Positions 8,180-16,543 of a DNA stretch of 38,612 bases are shown here, in pieces. The stretch lies in NCBI GenBank assembly GCA_029010575.1, contig JAQXKS010000077.1:1-38612 (forward strand). Reading direction: 5' to 3'. The position numbers were made by a program, and so were the translations under genes. A model generated the notes under the pieces. It was not told the DNA's origin. It did not search any database and saw nothing but the letters and a program-made list of their open reading frames with translations. Position 1 is the first letter of the stretch. Each line of letters begins with the position of its first letter. This stretch comes from Bacteroidales bacterium (GTDB lineage: Bacteria > Bacteroidota > Bacteroidia > Bacteroidales > UBA932).

Positions 8180-9247
8180 ATGAACAAGCCGCCATATACA
8201 CACTGCAAGAATTGTGGAGCGAAGTTGGAGGGACCCTATTGCCACAATTGCGGTCAATACGCAATGGATTTGCACACCTCCTTCTGGTCTTTTATAAAAC
8301 ACTTCCTTTCACATGAGTACCTGCTCAACATGAAGTTTCCCAAGACCATGTGGACACTCATCCGCTATCCTGGCAAACTGACCAACGAGTTTATGGAGGG
8401 AAAAATAAAAAAATATTCGAACCCCTTGAGTATCAACAAGACCATTCTCGTCATTTTGGCATTTATCATGGTATTGACCAGAACTCCATGGCATGCACCA
8501 TTCACACAACAGGATGCGGGAAGCCTACCTGCCAGAACGATGATACAGTTAAGTACCATAAAGGATTCGATATGGAGAGATGCCGAACAGGGCCAGAAGA
8601 GACAGATCACTCTGATAGCCCCCTACAGTGTCATATCGGAATATCCTGAACTATTCGTTATCAGCGATTACAAAATATCGGAGACAGGCGATTCAAACGA
8701 CACCATGACAGTATCCGTACCTGAGGTAATGATTACAAATGCCATAATTACCGGGAGAAGTTATGAAAAAGGGGAACTCTACTCGTTCAATCCTAATAAC
8801 CAATACGCTGAAAGATATTCTGACATCGAAAGAATTATCAAAGATGATACCAAGACCGTCTATAGACACTTCATGCCGCTCCTGATACTTCTATCGACAC
8901 CTCTGCTGGCGTTCCTAATTAAAATTTTCTTCAGAAAGAGCAAGAAGAAATATATCACACACTACGTCTTTACCCTTCATTACTGCATAGTCTACGAAAT
9001 CATACTTCTATTGAAGGGGCTCGTTCAGTACATATTCAATTCTGATTCATCGTATATATTCGACGTATCATTTATACTCTCTGTTGTCTACCTGGCTATT
9101 GCATCCAAGAGGGTGTATGATGGGCAGTCGTGGATAAAATGCAGTATCAAATCATTCTTAATCAATGCAATATATCAGGGAACAATCTATCTGACAATCA
9201 TGATTGTCATTGGTGTTATTCTCTTTTCCCACATAATCAAACTATGA
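8180..9247 (+). CDS. DUF3667 zinc-ribbon membrane protein
   Basis: A member of the Bacteroidetes DUF3667 family, whose function is not established. The N-terminus is a short zinc ribbon (CKNCGAKLEGPYCHNCGQ), followed by the family block SFWSFIKHFL...LRYPGKLTNEF-like (here TLIRYPGKLTNEFMEGK and KYSNPLSINKT). About five hydrophobic segments come next: one after residue 90, then four after residue 235. Between them is a hydrophilic stretch of about 120 residues. The start at 8180 lies downstream of the promoter; the upstream ATG at 8129 precedes the -7 box. It is the first gene of an operon in which every junction overlaps: its TGA shares ATGA with the HD gene. Coupling to an EptA-like enzyme and a lipid kinase suggests a membrane or lipid role, which is inference. 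Confidence 0.85.
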   Translation: MNKPPYTHCKNCGAKLEGPYCHNCGQYAMDLHTSFWSFIKHFLSHEYLLNMKFPKTMWTLIRYPGKLTNEFMEGKIKKYSNPLSINKTILVILAFIMVLTRTPWHAPFTQQDAGSLPARTMIQLSTIKDSIWRDAEQGQKRQITLIAPYSVISEYPELFVISDYKISETGDSNDTMTVSVPEVMITNAIITGRSYEKGELYSFNPNNQYAERYSDIERIIKDDTKTVYRHFMPLLILLSTPLLAFLIKIFFRKSKKKYITHYVFTLHYCIVYEIILLLKGLVQYIFNSDSSYIFDVSFILSVVYLAIASKRVYDGQSWIKCSIKSFLINAIYQGTIYLTIMIVIGVILFSHIIKL

Positions 9248-9858
9248 GTACATATTTAAGCAGCGGCAACACCAGACTTGATGCCCAAATGAAGTTTACA
9301 GCAGAAATCGACAAAATGACCTCAGTTCTCAGAAGAACCCTTCTTATAGATGGTTCCAGAAGAGAAAATGATGCAGAACATTCATGGCATATAAGTGTAA
9401 TGGCACTTATTTTCAGTGAATACGCAGTAGAGAAACCCAATCCGCTCCATGCGGTGGAAATGGCTCTGGTACATGATCTTGTAGAGGTATATGCCGGTGA
9501 TACCTTCGCATACGACACCTCCGGATACCAGACAAAGAGTCAGAGAGAGGAACAGGCGGCAGACAAACTCTTTTCGATATTGCCACCGGAACAGGGAGAA
9601 TACATCAGATCCCTTTGGGAAGAGTTCGAAGCATGCGAGACCGTTGACAGCAAGTATGCCAACTGTCTGGATAGACTCCAGCCATTTTATCACAACACCC
9701 TGACCCAGGGGCACACATGGCAGGAATCATCCCCACGTCCCACAAGCTCTCAGGTAGCCAAAAGGATGGAAATCCTCAGGGAGTTCATGCCGCAAGTTCA
9801 CAAATGGGTAGAAAAAAATATTGAGCACGCAATTGAACAAGGATGGCTAATAAAGTAA
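9244..9858 (+). CDS. HD-domain phosphohydrolase (YfbR/HDDC2-like)
   Basis: A metal-dependent phosphohydrolase of the HD_3 type; relatives act as 5'-deoxynucleotidases on nucleoside monophosphates. Its 204 residues match the family. The metal site reads His46 (NDAEHSWHISVM), His77-Asp78 (ALVHDLVEVYAGD) and a later Asp in CLDRLQPF. The start at 9244 overlaps the DUF3667 stop as ATGA and removes 38 non-family residues that an earlier in-frame ATG would add. Its 3' end overlaps the next gene by 16 bases. The natural substrate is not clear. In this operon it could also act on a head-group nucleotide or phosphate, but nothing in the sequence proves that. Confidence 0.88.
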   Translation: MSTYLSSGNTRLDAQMKFTAEIDKMTSVLRRTLLIDGSRRENDAEHSWHISVMALIFSEYAVEKPNPLHAVEMALVHDLVEVYAGDTFAYDTSGYQTKSQREEQAADKLFSILPPEQGEYIRSLWEEFEACETVDSKYANCLDRLQPFYHNTLTQGHTWQESSPRPTSSQVAKRMEILREFMPQVHKWVEKNIEHAIEQGWLIK

Positions 9859-11363
9859 AATCCATAAAAATATCACTACTGTCTCTGATTCTCAGTATTT
9901 TTACTGTAGTTGCATACCACATGCCCTTCTTCACCTACTCATGTGGTGCAGTGGAAAAAGGATTCAATGGGATCATTATTGTTGCAAGTCTTGCATTACT
10001 GCTCCTTGCAGCAGACTTCTTTCTGTACTATCTGCTTCTTTTCCTGGGTAGAATAGTTGGAAAATGTATTATCGTATTCACCCTTATATCCAATGCAGGC
10101 AGCCTCTATTTCATCAATTCGTACAATGTGCTCATTACAGACGAAATGATGGGGAATGTTTTCAACACTCAGTTCTCTGAGGCATCGGGATTCTTTTCAG
10201 CCGGAGCCGTGTTATACATCCTTCTTCTGGGAGTCATACCGTCGGTGCTGCTCTTCCTGCCAAAAGTCGAATATGGTTCCGTCAAACGTTTCTTTGCAAA
10301 CATAGGTATTTCACTGGCTGTGGTACTTGGAGTCGCTCTTGCAAATATGCAGAACTGGCCCTGGATTGATAGGAACTCCACAGAGATTGGAAGCCTCCTG
10401 CTGCCTTGGTCATACTCCGTAAACTCTGTAAGATATTACAATGCCGAGAAAAAGAGAAATGCAAAAGAGATTCCTCTTCCTGATGCCATCATTACAAATG
10501 ACGCTGAGGATGTATGTATCCTAATCATAGGAGAGTCTGCAAGAAGAGACCATTTTTCTCTCTACGGGTACGAACGCACCACCAACCCTCTTCTGGAAAA
10601 AGATTCCATCAGGGCATTCATAGCCACCTCAGCCGACACATACACCACTGCAGGGGTAAAAGCCATTTTGGATCACAAGCCCACTAATGAACTATACGAA
10701 ATATTGCCTAACTACCTTTACCGCTCCGGTGTTGATGTGGTCTGGAGAACAAGCAATTGGGGAGAACCTCCTGTGCATATCAATGACTACATGAAAGTCG
10801 AAGATATTGCCAGAGAATACCCTGAAGCGGATGAGAGGTTCGACGGAATCCTGTTAGAGGGGCTACATGAGAGAATTGCTGCAAGTCAAAGCCGTAAGAT
10901 GCTCATTATCCTTCATACAAATACCAGTCACGGTCCCGTGTACTACAAAAGATATCCTGAAGAGTTTGAGAAATTCACACCTGTGTGCACTACTGTGGAG
11001 ATGTCCAAAGCTGTGAAAGAAGAGCTCATAAATGCTTATGACAATTCCATCCTCTACACCGACTATCTGGTGCATAGTGCCATTGAAATTCTTAACGGCT
11101 TCCCTGAAAAACGGGGTACGGTAATTTATGTATCCGACCACGGAGAGTCTCTGGGAGAGAATAATCTCTACATGCACGGTGTTCCAATGTACATGGCACC
11201 CGCAGAGCAAATCGAGATTCCCTTCATAGTATGGCATTCGGAAGGAGTTGACAAGATTAAGGAGATAGACAAAGTTGGACAATACCATGTTTTCCATAGC
11301 ATTCTCTATTTCATGGGAATAGAATCTCCTGTATATGACGAATCGCTAAATATCTACAAATAA
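9843..11363 (+). CDS. EptA-like phosphoethanolamine transferase (sulfatase fold)
   Basis: An inner-membrane enzyme expected to transfer phosphoethanolamine from phosphatidylethanolamine to a lipid or glycan acceptor on the periplasmic side. Five membrane segments fall at about residues 9-29, 43-69, 73-92, 118-140 and 150-168, followed by a sulfatase-type domain. Metal and catalytic motifs are present: Glu231 in IIGESARRDHFSLYGY, a Thr pair at 268-269 as nucleophile candidates, SHGPVYYKRYP near 362, and Asp432-His433 in VSDHGESLGEN with the family MHG motif. The usual SVPCMFS context after the nucleophile is replaced by AGVKAIL, and most of the paired cysteines of enterobacterial EptA are missing. 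The acceptor could be lipid A, a glycan or a sphingolipid. The gene overlaps both neighbours in the operon. Confidence 0.9.
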   Translation: MANKVKSIKISLLSLILSIFTVVAYHMPFFTYSCGAVEKGFNGIIIVASLALLLLAADFFLYYLLLFLGRIVGKCIIVFTLISNAGSLYFINSYNVLITDEMMGNVFNTQFSEASGFFSAGAVLYILLLGVIPSVLLFLPKVEYGSVKRFFANIGISLAVVLGVALANMQNWPWIDRNSTEIGSLLLPWSYSVNSVRYYNAEKKRNAKEIPLPDAIITNDAEDVCILIIGESARRDHFSLYGYERTTNPLLEKDSIRAFIATSADTYTTAGVKAILDHKPTNELYEILPNYLYRSGVDVVWRTSNWGEPPVHINDYMKVEDIAREYPEADERFDGILLEGLHERIAASQSRKMLIILHTNTSHGPVYYKRYPEEFEKFTPVCTTVEMSKAVKEELINAYDNSILYTDYLVHSAIEILNGFPEKRGTVIYVSDHGESLGENNLYMHGVPMYMAPAEQIEIPFIVWHSEGVDKIKEIDKVGQYHVFHSILYFMGIESPVYDESLNIYK

Positions 11364-12199
11364 TGCTTTTCATTGTAAATCCAATATCAGGCAACGGTCG
11401 TAAGAGACGCATTATCAAGGAGATAAAAAGGAGAGGCTACAGAGTGGCCTATACAGAGTTTTCCGGTCATGCAAGTGAAATTGCGGCCTTTTCGGATGAT
11501 GAAAAGATAGTAGCTGTCGGTGGTGACGGAACTGTCAACGAGATAGTCAGGTCTCTCTACGGAAGTGGTAAAATTCTGGGCATTCTCCCTTGCGGAAGCG
11601 GAGATGGGCTCGCACTGCACCTTGGCATCAGCAGAAATTACAAGAAGGCGCTTGAGACTATCACTACCGGCCATACCAAGAGTATGGATATAGGAAAGAT
11701 GAACGACAGAATCTTCGCTTCTGTATGCGGAGTAGGCTTTGATGCCATAGTGAGCCAAGAGTTCGCAAAGTCCGGAAAGCGCGGAATGATGAACTATGTA
11801 CTGCAGGGTTTGAAGGTATGGAGAAAGTTCACCCCGGAGGAGTACACAGTAACAGCAGACGGGAAATCGTTTGTCATCAAGGCAGCAATGATTACCGTCT
11901 GCAATTCCAACCAATGGGGCAACGGTGCCATTATAGCCCCTTTGGCTTCCTCTGATGATGCTCTACTGGACATTACCATCGTAGCTCCTTTCTCATTTGG
12001 ACAGATTCCAAGGCTTGCATTCAGACTTATGACAGGCAAGCTGCACAAGGACAAAGGCGTAAAATGTCTAAAAGCCTCCAAAGTACAGATAATCAGAGCA
12101 ACAGAGGGTCCAGCGCATCTGGACGGAGACTGTTACACCTGCGGCAAGGTTCTCGATATCTCGGTAATACCCGGTGCGATAGATGTAATCATCCCTTAG
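11363..12199 (+). CDS. diacylglycerol/sphingosine-kinase-like lipid kinase
   Basis: A member of the DAGK catalytic family (PF00781), which uses ATP to phosphorylate the hydroxyl of a lipid such as diacylglycerol, a sphingoid base or ceramide. Its 278 residues suit the short bacterial form. The motifs are FIVNPISGNG at the N-terminus, VAVGGDGTVNEI (nucleotide binding) and LPCGSGDGLALHLGI. The last resembles the GSGN-x-LA motif of sphingosine and ceramide kinases, with Asp in place of Asn. The C-terminal half holds the second domain with HLDGDCY. Its ATG overlaps the transferase stop (TAATG). Its own 3' end overlaps the convergent transporter by 11 bases. Substrate assignment is open, although the spt gene in this window makes a sphingoid substrate plausible. 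Confidence 0.92.
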   Translation: MLFIVNPISGNGRKRRIIKEIKRRGYRVAYTEFSGHASEIAAFSDDEKIVAVGGDGTVNEIVRSLYGSGKILGILPCGSGDGLALHLGISRNYKKALETITTGHTKSMDIGKMNDRIFASVCGVGFDAIVSQEFAKSGKRGMMNYVLQGLKVWRKFTPEEYTVTADGKSFVIKAAMITVCNSNQWGNGAIIAPLASSDDALLDITIVAPFSFGQIPRLAFRLMTGKLHKDKGVKCLKASKVQIIRATEGPAHLDGDCYTCGKVLDISVIPGAIDVIIP

Positions 12200-13220
12200 T
12201 CGCCCCACGTTTGGCAACGCGGTGCAACTGCCAGGTGTTAAACAGATTGTGCCAGATACTGTAAAGTCCCCCTACTATAGCACTTTCAGGGGTCATGAAG
12301 GTATATCCCATCCAGATAGCAAATACTGTATTCTTCTGACCAAGAGCCTGTCCTGCTGTAATCCTCCTTATGGCACGGCCTCTGCGCTCAGACTCTTCGG
12401 AAATACCGATTTTACTACTCTTGTAGGAGCTGCCTATGTACTTGCCGATGGCAAACTGGATTATGCAGCCGACCAGAGAGACAAGACCTATCAGAAGAAG
12501 AAGTGTAACACTCATTTTCGATTTTACTATAAGTTTAGTACTGACGGCAATGGCTATAGTCAGCGATATTGCCCAGATATAGAATGGAATGTTCGGAAAC
12601 CTGAGCAGGAATGAGTGTAACTTTGGAAAGAGATATCTGACTATCCATGCACTTACACACGGCATTATCAGAAGCGGGAATACCTTCGCAAGAATTATTG
12701 AAAATGCCGACCAGAATGTCATTCCATCCATCGGCTGGATAAGAGGTACTATTAGCGGCACGAGAACAGCTGTAAGAATATTTATGAGGATAGTATATGT
12801 GGTCACTCCTGCGACATCTCCCCCGAGTTTGCCAGTGACGACAGCCGCTGCGGTAGCTGTAGGACATATCATACATAGCATTCCACTCTCCAGAAGCACG
12901 ACAGATTCATGGTGTCCGACAGGGGCTAGATTGAGGATAGCCCATGCGGCAAGTCCCATAACTGTAAAACTTCCGCCTTGAACCAGAAGCAGCCACCAAT
13001 GCCATCGATGAGGTTTCATCTGCTTGGGTTCAATTCTGCAGAATGTCATGAAGAGCATCAAAAAGAGAAGTAGCGGCTGTACCACTGCCACAGCTTTATT
13101 CAGAAAAGGACCTGCAAAGTGGAGAGGTTCGATATTGTAATAGATCAGATAGAGTGAAGCACCGGCCACCATTCCGACTACGAGCATCCACTCTTTAAGA
13201 AACTTCACCAGTGTATTCAT
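12189..13220 (-). CDS. bile acid:sodium symporter-like transporter
   Basis: A multi-spanning inner-membrane transporter of the BASS/SBF superfamily by overall look: 343 residues with about ten hydrophobic segments. A conserved-looking core contains CPTATAAAVVTGKLGGD, then a long hydrophobic helix (TYTILINILTAVLVPLIVPL), and a C-terminal motif with QALGQKNTVFAIWMG, which resembles the second crossover region. The first helix begins near residue 11. The substrate cannot be inferred; bacterial BASS proteins move organic anions as well as bile acids. It is the last gene of the CDF-esterase operon, two bases after the esterase. Its 3' end overlaps the lipid kinase by 11 bases. Confidence 0.75.
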   Translation of the reverse strand: MNTLVKFLKEWMLVVGMVAGASLYLIYYNIEPLHFAGPFLNKAVAVVQPLLLFLMLFMTFCRIEPKQMKPHRWHWWLLLVQGGSFTVMGLAAWAILNLAPVGHHESVVLLESGMLCMICPTATAAAVVTGKLGGDVAGVTTYTILINILTAVLVPLIVPLIQPMDGMTFWSAFSIILAKVFPLLIMPCVSAWIVRYLFPKLHSFLLRFPNIPFYIWAISLTIAIAVSTKLIVKSKMSVTLLLLIGLVSLVGCIIQFAIGKYIGSSYKSSKIGISEESERRGRAIRRITAGQALGQKNTVFAIWMGYTFMTPESAIVGGLYSIWHNLFNTWQLHRVAKRGATKG

Positions 13221-13222
13221 AT

Positions 13223-14206
13223 CTATTTTCCTGTTATAAAGCCGACACTCAGTCTAACTGCCTCAGAAAATGCCGCCATCTGTCCGGGGACTGTGATAAA
13301 AAGATGGACAGCATCACTGAATTCAACCCTTGTCACACGATCCTGATTCCTTGCAGCGAACTCCCTTCCCTGATCACACAATATATCTCTTCCCGCTGCA
13401 ACTAATAGCGTACGCGGCAATCTTTCCAAAAGGGCATCAGGTGCATCCCCCACACTTGCCAGCTTGTCTGGATCTTTTCCATCAGGCAGATAGGCCCTGT
13501 TGAAAGCCTCCATCAGATCTGAATCGAGACCATATCCCTCTGCGTACTTTTTCCATGAGTGTGAGCCGTCATTGTATGCCTTGGTAACAGGATAGAAAAG
13601 AAGCAGTGAACTGACATTGATTTCACATGAGAGAGCCGTAGCGATAGCAAGATTTCCTCCGGAACTATCTCCTCCTATGGTGATACGCTCTGGATCAATT
13701 CCCAATTCTCTGCAATGTCCAACAGCATATCTGATAGCCTCTTTGCAATCATCGAGAGCACATGGATAGGGGTGTTCAGGAGCAAGACGGTAATCCACGG
13801 CCAGAACCTTTATCATACCGGAAGAGGCTACTGCATCGCAAAAAGCTGCACAACTGTTAAGGCTGCCAAATGTCCATCCTCCTCCGTGAAGGTATATCAA
13901 AAGGGGGAGTGATTCACCTTCTGTTGAGACTGGCTCGTACAGTCGGTAATTGCCGAAATCTCGTACATTGAGGTTCTGCGAATATTGCGGTGAAGTGTTT
14001 CTGGACTTTCTTACTCTCTCCAAAGGGGCAAAGTCTCCCTCGATTGCGCTGACAACGGCAGAACATTGCTTTGATTGCAAATCGGCAGGAGTGGAGGCGA
14101 TAAAGGCATCAGCTTGACTTTTCATTACCGAATCAGCTGAACTCATTGAGGTAACAGATTGGGGCTGCATAATTCCCATACAGCACAGAAGAAGGAGCTT
14201 CATCAT
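13223..14206 (-). CDS. exported alpha/beta-hydrolase (HSL-type esterase/lipase)
   Basis: A carboxylesterase of the hormone-sensitive-lipase group (alpha/beta hydrolase 3, PF07859), 327 residues. The oxyanion-hole motif is YLHGGGWTFGS. The nucleophile lies in IGGDSSGGNLA, the acid is in AAGRDILCDQG, and the histidine is in FSDAVHLF. DYRLAPEHPYP is also a hallmark. A short hydrophobic N-terminus (MMKLLLLCCMGI) suggests export to the periplasm. No convincing lipobox is present. It sits between a CDF cation exporter (nine-base gap) and a BASS-like transporter (two-base gap), so all three are probably one operon. The physiological ester is unknown. Confidence 0.9.
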   Translation of the reverse strand: MMKLLLLCCMGIMQPQSVTSMSSADSVMKSQADAFIASTPADLQSKQCSAVVSAIEGDFAPLERVRKSRNTSPQYSQNLNVRDFGNYRLYEPVSTEGESLPLLIYLHGGGWTFGSLNSCAAFCDAVASSGMIKVLAVDYRLAPEHPYPCALDDCKEAIRYAVGHCRELGIDPERITIGGDSSGGNLAIATALSCEINVSSLLLFYPVTKAYNDGSHSWKKYAEGYGLDSDLMEAFNRAYLPDGKDPDKLASVGDAPDALLERLPRTLLVAAGRDILCDQGREFAARNQDRVTRVEFSDAVHLFITVPGQMAAFSEAVRLSVGFITGK

Positions 14207-14215
14207 GACATACTT

Positions 14216-15121
14216 TTATTTTACATCAGGTTCGACATGAATATTTATCTGTGTATGATATCCGAAATTGGATTCAAGCGCCTTTTCTACATTGGTAGAG
14301 ATTTCGTGCGCCTGTACTATTGTGAGATTTGGGTCTACAAGGATATGTGCCTCTATAAGAACATCTATTCCGCTACGGCGGGTCTTTAGTTCATGAATGT
14401 TCCGCACACCGGGGACACCTAAGGCAAGTTCCTCTATTTTCTTGACATTTTCATCCGGAAGAGACTTGTCCAGAAGCTCATCCAAAGCAGGAACAGCCAT
14501 CTTCACTGCTACAACTATAATAGCAATACTGATAATGATACATACCACCGGATCAAGGAAATACCATTTGGGTCCCAGAAGCATTGCGCCTCCTATACCT
14601 GCAAATGAGCCGATTGACGATAGTGCATCACTGCGATGATGCCATGCATTTGCCACAACAACGGGACTATTGACGTCATCCCCAACCTTTTTTGTAACCC
14701 TGAAAAGTACCTCCTTAGCAAAGATGGAGACTATAGCAGCCACAAGTGCAATGACTCCAGGTCTTGCAATCTCTTCTCCTGAGAAAAAAGCAAACACACG
14801 CTCTATTGCATCTACCATTAGCCTCACACCGACGACTAAGAGAATTATACTCACTATCGCAGTGGCCAGAGTCTCGAACTTTCCATGTCCGAAAGAGTGA
14901 TCTCTGTCATTCTTCTTGGATGAAATCTTAGTAAAGACAAGAACCACAAAATCGCTCAGAAGGTCTGACAAAGAGTGTACTCCATCTGCCATCATTGCAG
15001 CCGATTTACCGTATATACCGGCAATGATTTTACAGACCGTCAGTAAGATATTGACCACAGCTCCGATGAAAGTGACTTTTCTTATGGCCTTCTCTCTTTG
15101 GGCATCATTATTATTCTTCAT
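14216..15121 (-). CDS. cation diffusion facilitator (CDF) transporter
   Basis: A proton-coupled exporter of Zn(II), Fe(II), Mn(II) or a similar divalent metal, acting as a homodimer in the inner membrane. It has 301 residues with six predicted membrane helices and a C-terminal cytoplasmic metal-sensing domain. Metal-site motifs are ADGVHSLSDLLSDF in helix 2 and WHHRSDALSSIGSF in helix 5. HSFGHGKFETLAT follows helix 2. The C-terminal domain contains IHELKTRRSGIDVLIEAHI and AHEIS. Metal preference is not certain: the site reads D-x-x-x-D in helix 2 and H-x-x-x-D in helix 5, the pattern found in many zinc exporters. It is the first gene of its operon. Confidence 0.95.
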   Translation of the reverse strand: MKNNNDAQREKAIRKVTFIGAVVNILLTVCKIIAGIYGKSAAMMADGVHSLSDLLSDFVVLVFTKISSKKNDRDHSFGHGKFETLATAIVSIILLVVGVRLMVDAIERVFAFFSGEEIARPGVIALVAAIVSIFAKEVLFRVTKKVGDDVNSPVVVANAWHHRSDALSSIGSFAGIGGAMLLGPKWYFLDPVVCIIISIAIIVVAVKMAVPALDELLDKSLPDENVKKIEELALGVPGVRNIHELKTRRSGIDVLIEAHILVDPNLTIVQAHEISTNVEKALESNFGYHTQINIHVEPDVK

Positions 15122-15146
15122 TTTTGATGATTGTAAAACAATCCCG

Positions 15147-15177
15147 CAAATATATTCTTTTTTATTTATTATTTTTG
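15147..15177. promoter_or_regulatory. divergent -7 boxes for the CDF operon (-) and queD-queE (+)
   Basis: Minus strand: TATATTTG at 15154-15147, about 25 bases upstream of the CDF ATG. Plus strand: TATTTTTG at 15170-15177, with a leader of about 26 bases before queD. Neither has a perfect -33 TTTG at the usual distance, so the assignments rest on the -7 element. The leader ahead of queD is too short for a preQ1 riboswitch. Confidence 0.5.
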
Positions 15178-15209
15178 AAACTTGTAACTAAATAAAGCTG
15201 ATTGTTTTT

Positions 15210-15767
15210 ATGATTATACGGAAACTATTCAAATTCGAGGCTTCTCACATTGTAAGAGACTGTTCCAGCGAGAGATGCCGCAAAAACGTCCACGGCCACT
15301 CCTTCATACTGGAACTGTTTCTGCAAAGCTATACCCTGGACAAAGCAGGAATGGTTCTCGACTTCGGTCTGCTAAAAGAGGAGGTCAAATCATTCGTCGA
15401 TTGCCTCGACCATTGCCATTTTCTCTGGTCAAAAGAGGAAACGCTTCTAAACGAGACTATCAAGAAGGTCAATGAGAGGTGGATTGAATTCCCTTTCAAC
15501 CCCACATCTGAGAACATTGCCCTCTACCTCCACACCACTATAGAGACCATACTCTCAAATAAGGAATACAAGAATTCAGAGGGCTGTGTAAAGGTCAAAT
15601 CTGTACGTCTGCACGAGACTCAGAGCGGATATGCAGAGACAGAAAACGGTGAGCCTCTACTGGCGACAATGCGAGACTTCTCCAAGGATGTAGTCTTCTC
15701 ACCCTCTATACTCAGTCAGCTTCCCGCATCCATATACGAGACCTCTCCATGTCAAGATATATCATAA
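15210..15767 (+). CDS. queD: 6-carboxy-tetrahydropterin synthase
   Basis: Converts 7,8-dihydroneopterin triphosphate to 6-carboxy-5,6,7,8-tetrahydropterin, the second step to preQ0 and queuosine. Zinc ligands are His13 (FEASH), His28 and His30 (VHGHSF), with the catalytic Cys23 just before them. DFGLLKEEV and LDHCHF are further family motifs, and the late HETQSGYAE holds the pterin-binding Glu. At 185 residues it is longer than the common 120-150, with extra sequence at the C-terminus after that motif. It overlaps queE by 19 bases, indicating coupled translation. The GTP cyclohydrolase that makes its precursor is encoded convergently just beyond queE. Confidence 0.93.
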   Translation: MIIRKLFKFEASHIVRDCSSERCRKNVHGHSFILELFLQSYTLDKAGMVLDFGLLKEEVKSFVDCLDHCHFLWSKEETLLNETIKKVNERWIEFPFNPTSENIALYLHTTIETILSNKEYKNSEGCVKVKSVRLHETQSGYAETENGEPLLATMRDFSKDVVFSPSILSQLPASIYETSPCQDIS

Positions 15768-16525
15768 CCCCCGGTCAGAGATACGACACAGAATCCATCT
15801 CTTCCACCCTACCCGTTTTGAGGATTTCCGAACTCTTCACAGACGCCTTTCAGGGAGAGGGGGTCTATACCGGACATCCGGCAATATTTTTAAGGCTGGC
15901 GGGCTGTCACCTCAACTGCAAGTGGTGCGATACCAAAGAGATTTGGCAAAGTTCGACAGCTTTCTCTATCGACTCGCTTATATCCCTTTTCATCAGAGAG
16001 TCGCTCGTGGAGAAACTAAGCAGAGGTTTTCACCTGGTAATTACAGGAGGTTCTCCTCTGCTTCAGCAGGACTCCCTCACAAAATTCATTGCAGGGCTCA
16101 GGAAGTGTGCAGGAAATATTTTCATAGAGATGGAAAATGATGCAAGTCTGACAATAGCTCCGCAAAACGAAGCACTGCTCACTCTGGTAGACTGTTGGAA
16201 CAACTCTCCCAAACTCGCCTCAAGCGGAATATCTTTAGAACGAAGGTATAACCCCACAGCGATAATGCAGCTCAGCAGGGCGGGTGCGGAACACTGGTTT
16301 AAATTTGTTATAAGTAAAGAGGAAGAATGGAATGAAATCGAAGAGCTCTTCCTTAGGCCTGCTCTCATAAAGAGAGAGGAGATCATCCTCATGCCTCAAG
16401 GACAGACCATCCGGGAACTTACCCCTGAGGTCAAGCGAAAGATTGCAGAGCTTGCCGTTGGCAAAGGAGTCCGCTTTTCGACACGCCTCCACATAGATCT
16501 TTACGATGACCTCAAAGGAGTATGA
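15749..16525 (+). CDS. queE: 7-carboxy-7-deazaguanine synthase (radical SAM)
   Basis: A radical-SAM enzyme that contracts 6-carboxytetrahydropterin to 7-carboxy-7-deazaguanine, the step after QueD. The iron-sulfur cysteines Cys53, Cys57 and Cys60 are in AGCHLNCKWCDT (CX3CX2C). DAFQGEGVYTGHPAIFLRL before them is typical of QueE. The SAM-binding GGEPL motif is written GGSPLLQQ here, a Glu-to-Ser change worth noting. Length is 258 residues, near the larger QueE forms. The start overlaps queD by 19 bases; a later start would still keep all motifs. QueC and QueF are not in this window. Confidence 0.93.
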   Translation: MSRYIITPGQRYDTESISSTLPVLRISELFTDAFQGEGVYTGHPAIFLRLAGCHLNCKWCDTKEIWQSSTAFSIDSLISLFIRESLVEKLSRGFHLVITGGSPLLQQDSLTKFIAGLRKCAGNIFIEMENDASLTIAPQNEALLTLVDCWNNSPKLASSGISLERRYNPTAIMQLSRAGAEHWFKFVISKEEEWNEIEELFLRPALIKREEIILMPQGQTIRELTPEVKRKIAELAVGKGVRFSTRLHIDLYDDLKGV

Positions 16526-16543
16526 TTACTGCACCCTCAAATA

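Noticed and set aside
15178-15209. Possible preQ1 riboswitch ahead of queD
   Set aside because: The leader is only about 26 bases and shows no pseudoknot-like pattern.
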